A stretch of 64,000 bases of DNA from Pseudozyma flocculosa PF-1. Its lineage: Eukaryota > Basidiomycota > Ustilaginomycetes > Ustilaginales > Ustilaginaceae. Under the pieces are notes generated by a model. The model was given only the letters and a program-made list of their open reading frames with translations. It searched no databases and was not told where the DNA came from. Shown piece after piece: positions 21,704 through 33,941 of the stretch. Each line of letters starts with the position of its first letter. Within the stretch, counting starts at the first letter, position 1. The stretch is taken from assembly GCF_000417875.1 (NCBI RefSeq), contig NW_006920869.1, positions 1,870,057 through 1,934,056 on the forward strand. The letters are read 5' to 3'. The position numbers and the translations under genes are program-made.

Positions 21704-22080
21704 ATGTCTGACACCGGTCGCCAGGGATTCGCTGACAAGGTGAGCATCCGCCCATCGCTGCCTCGATGCTTGCCGCCATCATCCATCCGCTTGCCTTTGT
21801 GCAACGAGGATCGACGAACCTTCCGACTGACCCTTACCTCTCCCTCTCCCCTCTTCCTCTCCAGGCTTCGTCGGCCATCAAGCCCGACTCGCAGAAGTCG
21901 ACTGGCGAGGTTGCTAAGGAGAAGCTCGACAACGCCGCCGCCACCCTGCAGCCCGACTCGACCAAGTCGACCTCCCAGCAGGCCGGTGACAAGCTCTCGG
22001 GCTCGGACAAGTCGGACGAGTCGCTCCTCGACAAGGCCAAGAACGCCGTCGGCCTCAACAACAACAACACCACCGCCTAA
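21704..22080 (+). CDS. HSP12-like small stress protein
   Basis: Two exons, 21704-21739 and 21865-22080 (125-bp intron GTGAGC..CAG), 83 aa. The N-terminus MSDTGRQGFADK|ASSAIKPDSQKS and repeated lysine-rich modules (STGEVAKEKLDNAA, STSQQAGDKLSG, ESLLDKAKNAVGL) match the HSP12/WH11/HSP9 family. These are small hydrophilic, membrane-associating proteins strongly induced by heat, osmotic stress and stationary phase. It is almost free of aromatic residues and has no cysteine. The strong TATA box and pyrimidine-rich leader suit an inducible, abundant transcript. The function in this organism is inferred from family. Confidence 0.87.
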
Positions 22081-22605
22081 ATAGCGGCGACGTCGTCGTT
22101 GTCGTCGGCCGGGGATCAAGAGTAGCGATGATGGCGTCGTGATGCTCCTGCAGCAGCGGCCGTGGCCGTCGAGGCCACCTCGGGCAAGCATCCCAGCCCC
22201 CGACTCCCCCTCACCCCGCCGCACCACGCGCTCCATTCTTCGCTGTCCCCCTCTATGCCATCTCCGTTCTCCGTCTCTTCCACACACACATACCACTCTG
22301 TTGCCCGCCCTGCCCTACTCGGACCGGCAGGTGCTCGCTCGTTGTCTTCTTGTGATCACCCCAAGCCACTGTAGCAATACAAATAGTAACCCAATGTCCA
22401 ACCATCGCCTTCCATGCCTCTCTCTCTTCACCGTGTGCTCCACCATCCGTGCTCGTCGACCGCCCGAATGTGCAAAGGTGCACCTCGCGACGTGCCTCCA
22501 TTTCCATCCGACTTTCGGCGCTCTTTTCTACTCTCGACAACGGACAAGATGGACTGGCATGATGCTCTATGTTGGGTTCCTTCACAGATCGAGGTGACCT
22601 GGGGG
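22081..22605. other. Convergent 3' region, HSP12-like / glutamate 5-kinase
   Basis: A 525-bp interval between convergent stop codons. It should contain both 3' UTRs and polyadenylation sites. AATACAAATAG near 22376-22386 is the most AT-rich patch. No gene seen. Confidence 0.5.
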
Positions 22606-24313
22606 CTATTCGAGGGCAAAGGTATGTAGCGCCACCTGTTCGGTCACGTAGTCGCTGTCGGCGTAGCCCAGCACCGACGTGATCTGCGAGCTGGTGGCGT
22701 CAATATCGGGCGAGGTGGAGCGGTCGGGGGGTCAGTGACGGCCTTGGCCGGGCATGCTAGGAAGACCGGGACGGATCGACTCACCTCTTGATGCCCTTGA
22801 TCCTCTCGCTCTCTATCGACGTGTAGTTGGCCAGTGCCCGCCCGACCTCGACAAGTTTCCAGGTGGGCTGCTTCGCACCCTCTCCTGTCATCGTCATCGT
22901 CGTCGTCGTGGTCGCTGACCCCGCAGCATCCGTCGTCACATCGGGGCGGGTCTCGGCCTCGACGGCCTGTCGGACAACGAGGCGGACGGCCTGCATCCTC
23001 TCCCAGTTTCCCTCGACGCCAACGACGCCAGCGGGCAGCAGCCTTCCGCCCGAATCGGCCTTGGCGATGCGTCGGAACGCGCCCTCGTCGATGATGAGGG
23101 AGCCGGCGGGATGGAGGGCATGGAGGATGCTCCACTTGCGCGAGGGCAGCGGGTTGGCCTTGGGCAGGAAGAGGGTGTGGGGCGGCGCGTCGAGCGGCGG
23201 GTAGCCCACCTGCTCGGCCTCTTCGGGCGGCAGCAGCGACGACGTCGACGACGCCAGCGACGCCGGGACGCTCGCCTGCGACGCCAGGTCCGTCTCGATG
23301 ATGTCGAGGATGTTGGACGGGTGCGAGCCGTTGAGGATCACGGTCGATACCCCCGCGGCCGTCGCCAGCTCGGCGGCGATGAGCTTCGTCTGCATGCCCC
23401 CCGTCCCGAAGCTCGAGCCGGGCGTCGCGACCGAGACTGCGCGGAGGCCAGACGAGCAGGAGGAGAAAAGGGGAGCTCACGGCGGATCAGGTGTCAGCCA
23501 TCATCGATATCCTCTTGCTGACCCACCACGGTGGTGCGAGGACCGTGGAGTTCAGCTGACTCACCAGCCTTTCTGGCACTCAGGACGTCCTTGACGACGC
23601 CGAGTCTGCGTGCATTTGGGTCGGACCGCGGGTTGCCCGTATAGAGGCCGTCGACGTCGGTGCAAAGGAAGAGGTAGTCGGCGTCGACGAGGCCGGCCGT
23701 GATGGCCGAGAGCGTGTCGTTGTCGCCGAAGCGCAGCTCCGACACGCTGACGGTGTCGTTCTCGTTGACAATGGGGATGGCGTTGAACGACGATAGCAGC
23801 GTGTGCAGCGTCGTTCGTGCGTTTTGGTATCTCGGTCGCTGCGGGGCGGCGCGGGGGTTGGGAGAAGGCGGAGGTGGTCAGAAGGGGAAGGTCGGGCATG
23901 GAGCTCGCCGGCCAGCCGCGCAGACTCACGTCGGCGATATCGTTCCTAGTGAGGAGGACCTGCGCGACGTCGATGCCGACATTGCCAAACAGACTGTCCC
24001 ATAGCGCAATCAGGCGGAGCTGGCCGAGGGCAGCGAGGGCCTGGCGCTCGCCGAGGCTCTTGGGCCGCTCGTTGACCTTCATGCGCAGCCTGCCCATTCC
24101 AATGGCGCCGGAGCATACGATGACGACGCGGTGTCCCTTGACGCGCAGCGCATGGCAGGTCTCGACGAGCGAGGAGAGGATCGAGAGCTTGGGGTGCTGC
24201 GTCGTCTCTGAGAGGATCGACGAGGTGCCCAGCTTGATGACTATCGTCTTGGCATTTGGGTCCTTGTGGTGGTGGTGGTGGTGATGGTTGTTGTTGTTGT
24301 TGGAGGATGACAT
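22606..24313 (-). CDS. PRO1: Glutamate 5-kinase (proline biosynthesis)
   Basis: Four exons: 24313-23930, 23838-23565, 23436-22785, 22690-22606; introns of 91, 128 and 94 bp; 464 aa. It phosphorylates L-glutamate at the gamma-carboxyl, the first and usually feedback-controlled step of proline synthesis. The amino-acid kinase domain has [78 protein letters not shown] and [22 protein letters not shown]-terminal PUA domain follows ([12 protein letters not shown]...[13 protein letters not shown]). The N-terminus carries an unusual run, five Asn followed by seven His, before the kinase core. Phases agree at every junction. The last acceptor (CCACCAG) is the least certain. Confidence 0.93.
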
Positions 24314-24746
24314 GACGAAGCCGGTGCGGTTCGCTGGCCAGCAAGAGCGAGGCGAATGGTGTCGTAGGGGGTTGGGCAGCTGCGGGACGAGAAGAAAGAG
24401 TAGCGAGCAAAGAGTCGCAGTCAAGAAGGCGAGGTGGGGGTCCGGGCAGCTGTGCCCAGGGACGGCTTGCCTGCTTGCTCCTGATTCTGACTCCACCTCG
24501 CCTCCCGCCCTCTCGCCGGGCCTCGGGCCACGCCCAAAATTCCTCTGGATTTGGCCGTTCAAACCTCCGGGGCCCGAACTACTGCCCTCAGTCGCGCTTC
24601 GACACTCTGGCTGGAGCACACAAACTCGCCTAGCTGTCTGGGAGTCGCACCGCTCTCTTCGTCGTCGCTCTCCACCATGCTACTGTTGGCTACAAGTACA
24701 ATCTGGCCTCGTGGGGACGACGACCTACCCCGCCTTGCGCTGCTGC
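24314..24746. other. Spacer, glutamate 5-kinase promoter / RFC 3' end
   Basis: About 430 bp between two minus-strand genes. It contains a promoter for the kinase gene and the RFC 3' UTR. No distinct motif or gene seen. Confidence 0.5.
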
Positions 24747-26406
24747 TCACGCCTTGCCGTCCGTGGCGACCACGGCCTGGATCTTGAGGCAGAGGTTGAG
24801 CAGCTGCAGCTCCTCGTCGGCGCCGTCAATCAGGCTCTTGTCCATCTCGGCCATCTGCAGCGCGCTCTTGGCCTTGATCCTCGCGTTGAGCGTGGCGTGC
24901 CCGATGATGGCGTCGTGCAACTGGATCAGCAGCTGCGTAATCGAAAAGCCCTCGCGCGCAATCGACCGCACCGCGTCTCGGATCACCTGGAACGACGACG
25001 ACGACGATCCCCGCCCGCCCTTCTTCTGCACGCTCGTCATCTCGACGTCGCCGTCGGCGTCCGTCTCGGCCGGCTCGATGCCCATCGCCGTGCAGAGGCC
25101 CATGATGACCGCCTGGGGCACCACGCCCGCGATCTCGACAATCGAGTCTGGTGCAATGGCCGTGCGTTCTGTGCCCTCGATGCTGTGGAGGCGCGATGCC
25201 GACTGCAGGTAGGTGATGGCGCGCCGCAGGTCGCCGTCCGACGTCGTGATGAGCGTATCCAGCACGCCCTCCTCGAACTCGACGCCCTCGGCCTTGGCAA
25301 TCGACTCGAGCCTCGTCTTTGTGCTCTCGGTGGCCAGCGATCGGAATCGGAACTTGCTGCACCGTGACGCCAGCGGCTCGATGATTCTGCGGTGCGGTGC
25401 CGTGCCAGGGGCGACGGCGACGAAGCGTTCATCAGTCGATCCGTCTAGTCACTGTGCCGTGCCAGCGCTCCACGGGCACCGCAGCATGCTCACCTCGTCA
25501 CGTAGTTGCAGACCAGGCAGAAGCGGGTGATTTTGGAGTACTGCTCCATGATGCGGCGCAGCGCGCTCTGGGCATCCTGTGTCATGCTGTCGGCCTCGTC
25601 GAGGATGATGATCTTGAAAGGCGGACACGGGTAGTCGCTGCGTGACGGGGAATCATGCCGGGCAGGGGCATCCGGGTGGTCAGCAGGCAGATCAGGTAGG
25701 TAGGAGCATGGCGGCTAGTGCGTCGGCCACGCTCACATTTTGGGGTTGGTGACTGCGAGCTTGGCAAAGTTTTTGATCTTTTCGCGGACGACCGAGATGC
25801 CGCGCTCGTCGGAGGCGTTGAGCTCGAGCACCCTCGTCTTGATCAGCTCCGGTCTGCGGAAGGGTGGACGCGCATGGCGAGGTCAGAGAAGGGGCTGTGG
25901 CTTAGCTCGCAGTGCTTCAAGCCTGTGCCTCGATCTAGGCGCAACAGCAGGCGGTGGGGTCCTCACCCAAACAGCTGTCGTGCGAGCGCGAGGATGGTCG
26001 ACGTCTTTCCCGTCCCTGGCGGGCCGTAGAAGAGCATATGAGGCAGCTGGCGAGGGGGTAGTGCAGAGGATGACAGGACGAGGCGATGAGCGTGCGAGCG
26101 GGCGCACTTGATAAGACGGCCGAGATGCTCACGTTGCTCGACATTAGGGTTTTTTGTAGCACGGCGACGGTATGCTCCTGAGACGCCACCTCGTCAATCG
26201 TCTTTGGTCGGCTGGTGAGCGGGCAGAGGAGCGGCAGGGAGCAAGCGTCAGCCAAGCTGAGTAGCAACGTGGAGCAGCAGCGCAAGAGAGAGGTGAGCCA
26301 CTCACTACTTTTCCACCCATGGGCGCATGGCGGCTCGCTGCTCTGCGATTTTCTTGTCCTGTGCGCTCTGGCCGGCGGCGGCCCTGGAGGATGGTTGGAG
26401 GAACAT
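24747..26406 (-). CDS. Replication factor C small subunit (human RFC4 / yeast Rfc2 type)
   Basis: Six exons: 26406-26306, 26211-26133, 26046-25967, 25853-25737, 25637-25494, 25386-24747; phases 2, 0, 2, 2, 2; 386 aa. It is an AAA+ subunit of the clamp loader that opens PCNA at primer-template junctions. Seen in order: [21 protein letters not shown], Walker [40 protein letters not shown], Walker [13 protein letters not shown], the arginine-finger/SRC block [15 protein letters not shown], sensor-2 region [13 protein letters not shown], and the collar domain. PRKCPPF-type KIKNFAKL and ICNYV-type CLVCNYVTR segments favour the RFC4/Rfc2 group over other small subunits. An acidic insert with a Ser run ([10 protein letters not shown]) lies in the collar. 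Confidence 0.93.
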
Positions 26407-27233
26407 GGCGGGCGAGCGGGCGGACGGGCTCACTGAGAGTGGCACAGAAGGGAAGAAGAAGGGATGGTGTCGGTGGTGGTGGCGTCGAGTGGGCAGGGCG
26501 ATGCTGTGAGGTCAGTGGGCCGTCGGTCTGTGCTGCGCTTGCTGCGCCTGCTGCGCCTGGTTGGTGGTGCTTCTGGCCTGGCTTGGCCTTGGGCAGGCTG
26601 GGCCATGGGTTGGGCTTGAGTGTTGCCTGGCCGGGCCCTTTTGCAAACTTCCTCCACAAGCCGGGCTGGGCGAGCCCTCAAGAGTCAGAGGTGCCGCTGG
26701 CGCTGGCGGGTCCACTTTAACTGCGCGTCGCGTCGACTACACACAGTCGAGCGGCGCTGGCGGGCAGACAGCAGGCCACTCCAACACCGAGGCTGCCTGG
26801 CCAGGAGACGCGCAGCCAGAGACAGAGAGAGCCTGCCTGCCTGCCCAGGCTGACCTGCAATTTCCCGACACGCCGCGCTCGCTCCCCTTTGTCGGCGCGC
26901 TGCGCTGGGCCAAGCCAAGCCAGCTCTGGGCTATGCCTGCCTATCGCTCTCGGCCTCCGCGCTGCTGCTGCTGTCACTGACTGCTGCTCCTCTGCCGCCA
27001 CCACCATCCCCTCGGTCCCCCACCACTCATCTGAAGCAGCTCCCCTCTCTGCTCCGACCCCAACCCCAACCCACACCCCGCAGCACCTCATCGCCCTTCC
27101 CCCAACCCTGTCTGTGCCGCCTCGTCGAATCGCCTCACTCCCAATTCAACACTCTACCTGTCACGACCACGACCAACGTTAGCCATTGCCTCGATCGCAC
27201 CTCTCATCCATCGCCTCTTGCCTGCGCTCAGCC
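26407..27233. other. Divergent promoter region, RFC subunit / CAF-1 large subunit
   Basis: An 827-bp region between two divergent S-phase chromatin/replication genes. It contains many GCCTGGC/GGCTGG words (26560-26650). I did not find a clear MluI-cell-cycle-box (ACGCGT); none of the sites I scanned stands out. Confidence 0.5.
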
Positions 27234-30200
27234 ATGAGCGTGCTTGCGCCGCCACCCTCGCCCACCCCTTCGCACCTCGACGTCGTCCTCTCCGACTCGG
27301 ACATCAACCTCGACCACCGTCCCTACCACCAGCACCTCCAGAAGCAGCGCTTCGACATGCCCTCCAACGGTAACCCCCCCGCATCCCTCAAGCGCAAGCC
27401 GTCCCTACAGACCCCTCTCAGCGATGCAGAAAACCAGCAGCCAGAAACAACCCCCTCCAACGACTCAAAGCCCACCCCGACAAAGAGGGCAAAGACTGGT
27501 GAGCAGCCCACTCAGCAGCGCATCGCAACCGGGCCGCATCCTCACTGACCGCCGTCGTCTCCTTCCTCCCTTGCTGTGCTCCAACGCCTGCCCCGTCAGA
27601 GTCTCCGCTGGTCGACATCAAGAATGGCAAACTTCACTTCAAGCAGAAACCTTTCAATTGGTCCCTAACCATGCCAGTCATGCGGGGTGAGCGAGCGACC
27701 ACTGACCGCTGTTTCCCCCTTTTCAGCCTCGTGCAGACACTGATTCCGATGTCCCGTCCGCCACGCTCGCCGTTGCCCCACTCATCATCCCTCTCAGCAA
27801 TCATCGACTTCCAGACCTTCCTCTCGGGCGCCGGCAAGCTAGACGAGGTGCCCCAGGACCAGCTGCACGTCATCGCCAAGCTAGTCCAGGAGAGGTGAGT
27901 GTCCTCGACGAGGCCTGCAACGGCGGCGACGATAGCTTCCGCGACCACAGCGACAGCCTGCTGATGCGACCTCCCGCTCTCTGACCGAATCCGACCTGCA
28001 GCGACAAGACAATCAACGAGCTGGCCAAGCTGGTCCGCAACTCGCTGATGCCCGAGGCCGACCTATTTTCCGACGAGAGTCAGAACTCGGCATCCTCGAC
28101 AACGACCTCACCGAGGTCCAAGCTGACGCTCCCGCTCATCGTCAACGCGATCGAAAAGGTGGCTGAGCGACGCAACTACGGCCTCGACATTTCGCACATC
28201 TCTTCGGCCTCATCGGGCCTCGCATCCGACGACATCACCATCCCGGCCGGCCTGCAGCTCTGGCGCTGGGAGGTTCGGGACACTTCGCTCTTGCCAAAGG
28301 AGAACCTCGAAAAGATTGTCGCACGGAGAAAGGAGCGCGAGGCCGTGCGGGACCAGGCGGCTGCGCTCTTCGCCAGCCTGCCGGAGACAGAGCGACAGGC
28401 GCTGCTCAAGAGGCGAGCCAAGGCGGCCGGTGCGGCAGTCAAGGAGAGCGCAGCCGCAACCGCGACCGCGACGTCGAGCAGCCGGGCCATCGAGCCCATC
28501 GTCATCGACGACGATGGCTCTGAGGGCGACGTCGAGGCAGGCACGTCGAAGCAGCAGACGCCGTCACGGCCCCGCAAGCGCCAGACGTCCAAGGAGTCGT
28601 CTGGCCCTACGACGCCGGCCAGCAGCAACTCGTCTTCGCCGCGCAAAAAGGAAAAGGCGACGCCCAAAGCCGAGCTGTCGCCAGAGAAGCTGAGGGAGAA
28701 GGAGGAAAAGGAAGCGGCCAAGGCGGAAAAGCTCAAGCTCCAGCAGGCGCGCAAGGCAGAGAAGGACGCACGAGACGCCGAGGCGAAGCGGAAGAGGGAG
28801 GCAAGGGCGGCCGAAATCGAAAAGGAGCATAAGGTGAGCCAGTCGCCGTGCAAAGGTCGACGTCTCCCACGGGCCAGCTTGACTGACTTTCTGCGCTCGT
28901 CGACTCCATTCATCTCGCCTTCCTTCGAAACAGCTTCAGCAGAAGCAGGCGAGCTTCCTCACCTCCTTTATGCAAAAGGCGCAGGCCAAGACTGCCAAGC
29001 GGCCCGTGCTGACCACGGTAGCATCGCCGGGCAAGAGCGACTTTGACCGCACGTTTTTGCCGTGCCAGTACAAGGATCTCGCGCCGATCAACCGCTTCCA
29101 CAAGCCGCAGCAGGAGCTCGAGCTAGACCGCAGCGAGCTCACAAAGGACCAGATGCTGGCGGACCTCAAGCAGATGGGACGACGAGGCGCCCACCGTGCG
29201 CCACGGCCCAAGGGCGTCCACCCACCGGTCTCTGTCCGCGAGATCAAGCGGATCGTGACTGAGTCGGACGTGCTCGGAGGCAACGCCGAGGAACTGGCAC
29301 GAAAGGCGCTCGAGGACCTCAAGGACCGCAAAAAGGTCCCCATCAAGCTGCTGAGCTTCATCTCGGATCGCCGCCCCGGCTGGTACGGCACGTGGACCAA
29401 GTCGACGAACCTTATCGGCCCGCGCTGTCCGCTGTCGCAAGATCCCGTGGCGCTCGACTACAACCACGACAGCGACGCCGAGTGGGAGGAGCCCGGGCTG
29501 GTCGACGGCGACGACGTCGCGGACGGCGATGATCGCGAGGAGAGCGCCGTCGACTCGGACGAAGACTCGGAGATGGACGACTGGCTCGTCGATGACCTCG
29601 AGGTCGAGGAGGAGGACGACGCCATGGCCTTGGACGACGACGGCGACATTGTCGAGGTCGACGCCCAGGGTCGGCCCCTTCCGGCGTCGTCGAGGCAACC
29701 CCTGCTCGGACCGCGCGACTCGCCCTTTGCCAGCTCCACACCGGCATCGACGGCGGCATCGAGCGCCAACATCCTCAAGCCGAAGAAGAAGAAGGTCAAG
29801 CTTCTCGGCCGCCGCTTCGACAGCAAGCTCGTCCCCTTTGCCACCGGCCCGCACTGGGAGGCGGTGCTGGGCCAGCCCGAGTACGAGCACTTCCAGGGGT
29901 ACCAGATCGAGTTCCTTAACGGTGAGTGCGCCAATGCCTTGAGTCGCGGCCCAGAAAAGGCGTTCGGTCTCTGACCTCGCCACCTTTCCATCCGCTTCAT
30001 CTCCCTCTGTCCATCCTTGCCACCGACATCAGACGCCTGCTTCGGACTGGATCCATTCACCTTCCACACTACCTCCGAAGAGGACAAGATTCCCGAGGCC
30101 ACGCTGCCCAGCACGTCGAGCGGACTGCTGAGCAGCCCGAGCAAGCCCTCTTCTTCGGGCTCGAGCTCAAAGCCACCGCTGGCGGGGGGCGTGCTGGCCT

Positions 30201-30517
30201 CACTCTGGGGTGTCGCCAAGCCTGATGGCGCCGGCGCCGAGGCTGCCGCTGCTGCCACGTCGAGCCCGACTGCGCCGACGCTCAAGCAGAGCTTTCCTGA
30301 ATCCGAGGTGCCCAAGCTCCTGCGCGCCATCGAAGGGTCGACCAAGACGCGCCCGGGACTCGTCGACGATCTCAAGGAGCTCTTTGAGCCGCTGGGCAGG
30401 CTGGTTTCCAAGAACGCCCTCAACGAGCGTTTGCCGTTCTACGCGGCAAAGGAGGGCAAAAAGCAGGGCGCGGCGTGGAGGGTCAAGGAGGAGTATCGCA
30501 GTCTGGCGGGACTCTGA
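27234..30517 (+). CDS. Chromatin assembly factor 1 large subunit (p150/Cac1 type)
   Basis: Six exons: 27234-27498, 27600-27686, 27798-27894, 28002-28833, 28934-29921, 30033-30517; phases 1, 1, 2, 0, 1; 917 aa. CAF-1 deposits newly made H3-H4 behind replication forks. Features: a disordered N-terminus; a long Lys/Glu/Arg-rich KER helix (EKLREKEEKEAAKAEKLKLQ..., about residues 375-430) interrupted by an intron; then LQQKQASFLTSFMQKAQ and FDRTFLPCQYKDLAP; and the p150-conserved block KLLSFISDRRPGWYGTWTK, NLIGPRCPLSQDPVALDYNHDSDAEWEEPG, with an acidic ED domain after it. The C-terminal part carries FFGLDPFTF-like and a winged-helix-like tail. The short exons 2 and 3 were chosen by frame and splice consensus and are the weakest part. 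Confidence 0.88.
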
Positions 30518-30812
30518 GAGGTTGGGAGCGTTGCAAGGAGGTGCGGAGGTCGCGCTCGGCTGGGGGCGGGAAGCACGAGCGGCGGCTGTACAGACTGGGC
30601 GGCAGCCGATCGTCGCTTGGCCCTCCCCGCCCAAGACGTCGACACTTTGCACCGGCTAGTCTGGTCGCTTGTCACGACCGTCCCACTCAGAGAAACACAT
30701 GTACATGCACCAGGATCACGAGAGGGAAAGGAGCGAGGATGTGACTGCTTCTCGCGGCCCAATCGGCTGTGGAGCGAGATTGATCGATTGAAGGATGATA
30801 GTGCGAAGTCGA

Positions 30813-33800
30813 CTACGTCTCTGGCTCCTCGCACCGCCGTCGACGACGACGGGGTGCATCGACCAGATCGCAGTCATCCTCGCTGCGTCGATGGTCGAGG
30901 ACCGCATCACGGGTGTTGTCGTCTTCGCCTTCGCCTTCGCCATCGCCCCGTTCTCGCGTCGCAACACAGGGAGGCGGCCACGACTCGGGCCGGATGGTCT
31001 GCTCGAACGGCAACATGACGGTGCTAACCACCGTCAGCTCCGCGTCTGCGATGCGGTCTGCGATGGCCTGAAACTCGTCGGTGACGCCGAGCCGATCTAG
31101 ACATGCGTACGTCGAGCTGCCGCAGCCGCGGAGATGGAGGATCGTTGTCGAGTGCGCGATACCGTATCGTTGCTCGCAGCCGCTGTACACGATGGTCGCT
31201 GGTGCTCCGGGAGACGGGGACAGGTTGCTGCCACGTCTTCCGAGGTCCATCAGGATCGTCATGTGCGCCGACACCGCTTCACCCGGAACCTCGTAGCTGC
31301 TGGTACCCCCGCTCGTACCCCAGTCAGCTGAGGTCGGAGGTGCGACGATGATGGGCGGACCGTGTAGATGCCTTGCGAGAGTCTGGGCGCTCCGTCGGTG
31401 TGTGACCTGCCATCCAACATAACTCATATGACGCCAGAGGTCAGTCTCATCCTCGACGCTCGACTCGAGTGCTATCCTCCCTCCCAAAAACACGGGCAGC
31501 AGGCCGACGATGCCACCCTGCCGCCGACTGAACTGGATGGCAACTCCGCGTTTCCAGCATAGCCAGAGGTAGCCCTGGCTCACGCCGTCCACGACGTCGT
31601 CGAGCACCGTCATGTGCGTAAAATTGAGCCAGGCCGATTCGGCTTTGCCTCTGAGCTCAGTGGCGACGCTGCCCGTCAAGACGGGTTCGGCGACGAGCGA
31701 GGCGAGGAAGACGTCGAGGCGGATCGGCTCGACATGTGTCATCTCTCGCGCAAGGAGGTCGGGGTGGATCGGCTGCGCGGCGTCGCGGGCCAGGGTGAGC
31801 AGCAGTCTGCCAAGGAACTCGCCGTGACTGCCTCGCAAGTCGAGCTCGCGGCCGAGCGAGAGGAACCGTTCGAGGAGCGTCCTGAGGACCGTCTTCCATG
31901 CGTTGCGGTCTCGCTGGAGGATGTACCCGGCCGCAAGTGCGAGCATGGGCTCGCTTGCCGACGCAGTGACGCAGACGCCATCCCTCCTGAGGTCGCCGAG
32001 GACGCGCATGTGTCGGCTGACGAGTTCGCGAGCGAGGTGGTTGCCCGCGCTGTCGCATCGCAGCGGGACTAGGTCAATGGCGCAGCGCTGTGAGAGCACC
32101 GCGGCAGCCGTTCGCGGACTGGTGAGGTCGGCGGCTGCTGTCCGGATGGCGGTGAGGCCGGCTTCGTCCCGGGGTGGAGCCAGCTTCGTCACAGCGACTT
32201 CGAGGACCGACGTGTCTCTGCACGCAGCCCACAGAGGTCGACCGTAGAACCGCAGACGGGCGATCTCGAGGGCCTGGATCGCAGCGAGGACGGGAGGAGC
32301 CTCGTCGACCAGTACGTCGAAGCCGAGATCGACCCAAATGGGAAAATGGTGCGGACACCTCGCTCGCGATGACGGACCCTCGTCGTGGGCCGGGAAGACC
32401 TCGAAAACCGCACTGCCGGCGTCGAGGAGCAGGAACCAGAACTGGAAGTGCTCGTTGCCGTGCATCTCCGACATCAACGCTAAGCAGCTGCGAAGGCTGG
32501 ACGACGGGAGGGGACCGCGAGGGGTGTGGGCCGAGTCGAGAAGGGCGAAATCGTCGATGGCCACGTACATGACCACAGGCCGCGTGGAGCCTGCGCGATC
32601 TAGCTGGGACCGCTTCTCCTGGACGGGAGCCGAGGCTCCGATGGTCTGCTCCAAGCGATCCATCGAGGGCTTGAGAAGCCGCATCATGATGCGTCGTAGA
32701 TGATCGGCGCGGCCTATGACGGGAACGGGTTGCTGGAAGTCAGCCTCAGACTCCCGCAGCAGGTTTGCCTGCTTGCAGACTTGTGCAAAGAGGGCTTCGC
32801 GTGTGCCGGGCCTGGCATCGCCAGCCTCGCGGTGCAAGGACCATGCGCCAAGCACCTTGTCCATCGATCTCGGCGGAGGTGTCGAGGGGCTCTTGAGCAC
32901 GGCATCGACTTCGGTGAACCAGGCGACAAAGAAGGCGATGAAGGCGAGGTCGGGGCTCGAGAATGCCGCAAATGACTGTTGGAAGAAGTCAACGGTGCTG
33001 TGCTCGGCGACGGGGTAGCCTGATTCGGCTTCGTCTGCTTTGCTGCGCAGCGTTAGGATGAGCGTCGGCCAGAGGTGTCGAAGCTCGTGGACCATGCGGC
33101 TCTTGCCTGTCCCGCTCGATTGGACGATGGGCACGACACGGCCGTATGTGTATCCGGGCCTGTATCTCGGGATATAGTAGTTTGCGATGGCATCGTCGAA
33201 GCGGTGGTGTGCGCTGCCGCGGTAAGGGGCTGCGAACGCCGAGGCGAGCCGCTCCTGATTCTCTTCCCTGCGGTACGACAGCGATGTGGCATCGGTCCTT
33301 GTCAGTCCCGGGGCAATGGTGCGTCAGAGCGAGCGGAGCAAGCACATACCGTCGATCTTTTTCCTGTCCCTGGCTGCTATCTTGTCGAGCTGCGAACCAG
33401 CGAGACAAGAGGTCGACTGCGATCAGTGACCCATCGACGCATGGACGGCACTAGGATGCGGATCGTACTCACGCTGGAAAGCCCGCTCTGCTAGGTGCTC
33501 GACGACCGAGAAGAGGTCGCGGCTGTGTGACTGTTCGAACATCTGATCGCATATCGACTCGAAACGGGCCTGAGCGACGAGCGGAGCGACGCAGTGCATC
33601 GCTCCGGGACATTGAGTCTCAGAGGCGTCACGGTCGGCACTGGAACGATAAGCCATCGCTCGAAACCAGACGGGGAAGTCGGCATCGTCGATTTGGGGCA
33701 GCATATCGATACACAGTCCTTCGAGAAGGACCCTCAAGAGAAAGGCCCGACGTTTGGTGCTGCGCATCGCCAAGGCGTCCTGCAACTGTCCGTTGGGAAG

Positions 33801-33941
33801 ACAGATGGCGGGCCGCTGCTCACAGAAGCGACGGAGGGCCTCACCGCGCTGCTCCGGCGGATCACGCGGAGGCAGACCTTGTGTAGCAGAAGCCGTCACT
33901 GCCGACGCTGTTGGAAGCTCGGGAGGCGGCTGGCTGGCCAT
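30813..33941 (-). CDS. P-loop NTPase-like protein, intact tandem copy A (996 aa)
   Basis: Three exons: 33941-33473, 33416-33350, 33267-30813; introns of 56 and 82 bp; no internal stop. The N-terminal exon is helical (PEQRGEALRRFCEQRPAI, DFPVWFRAMAYR). Exon 3 starts just before a P-loop-like motif VPIVQSSGTGKSRMVHEL (near residue 230), followed about 195 residues later by RPVVMYVAIDDFALLDS, a plausible Walker B. The P-loop lacks the first Gly of the textbook GxxxxGKS pattern (Gln there). The remaining about 550 residues have no domain I recognise; the extreme C-terminus is acidic then basic (DAPRRRRRRCEEPE). The QSSGxGKSRMVxEL motif recalls multicopy P-loop families expanded in many basidiomycetes; a crinkler-like or STAND-like relation is speculative. 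Same strand and exon layout as the decayed copy upstream. Confidence 0.72.
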
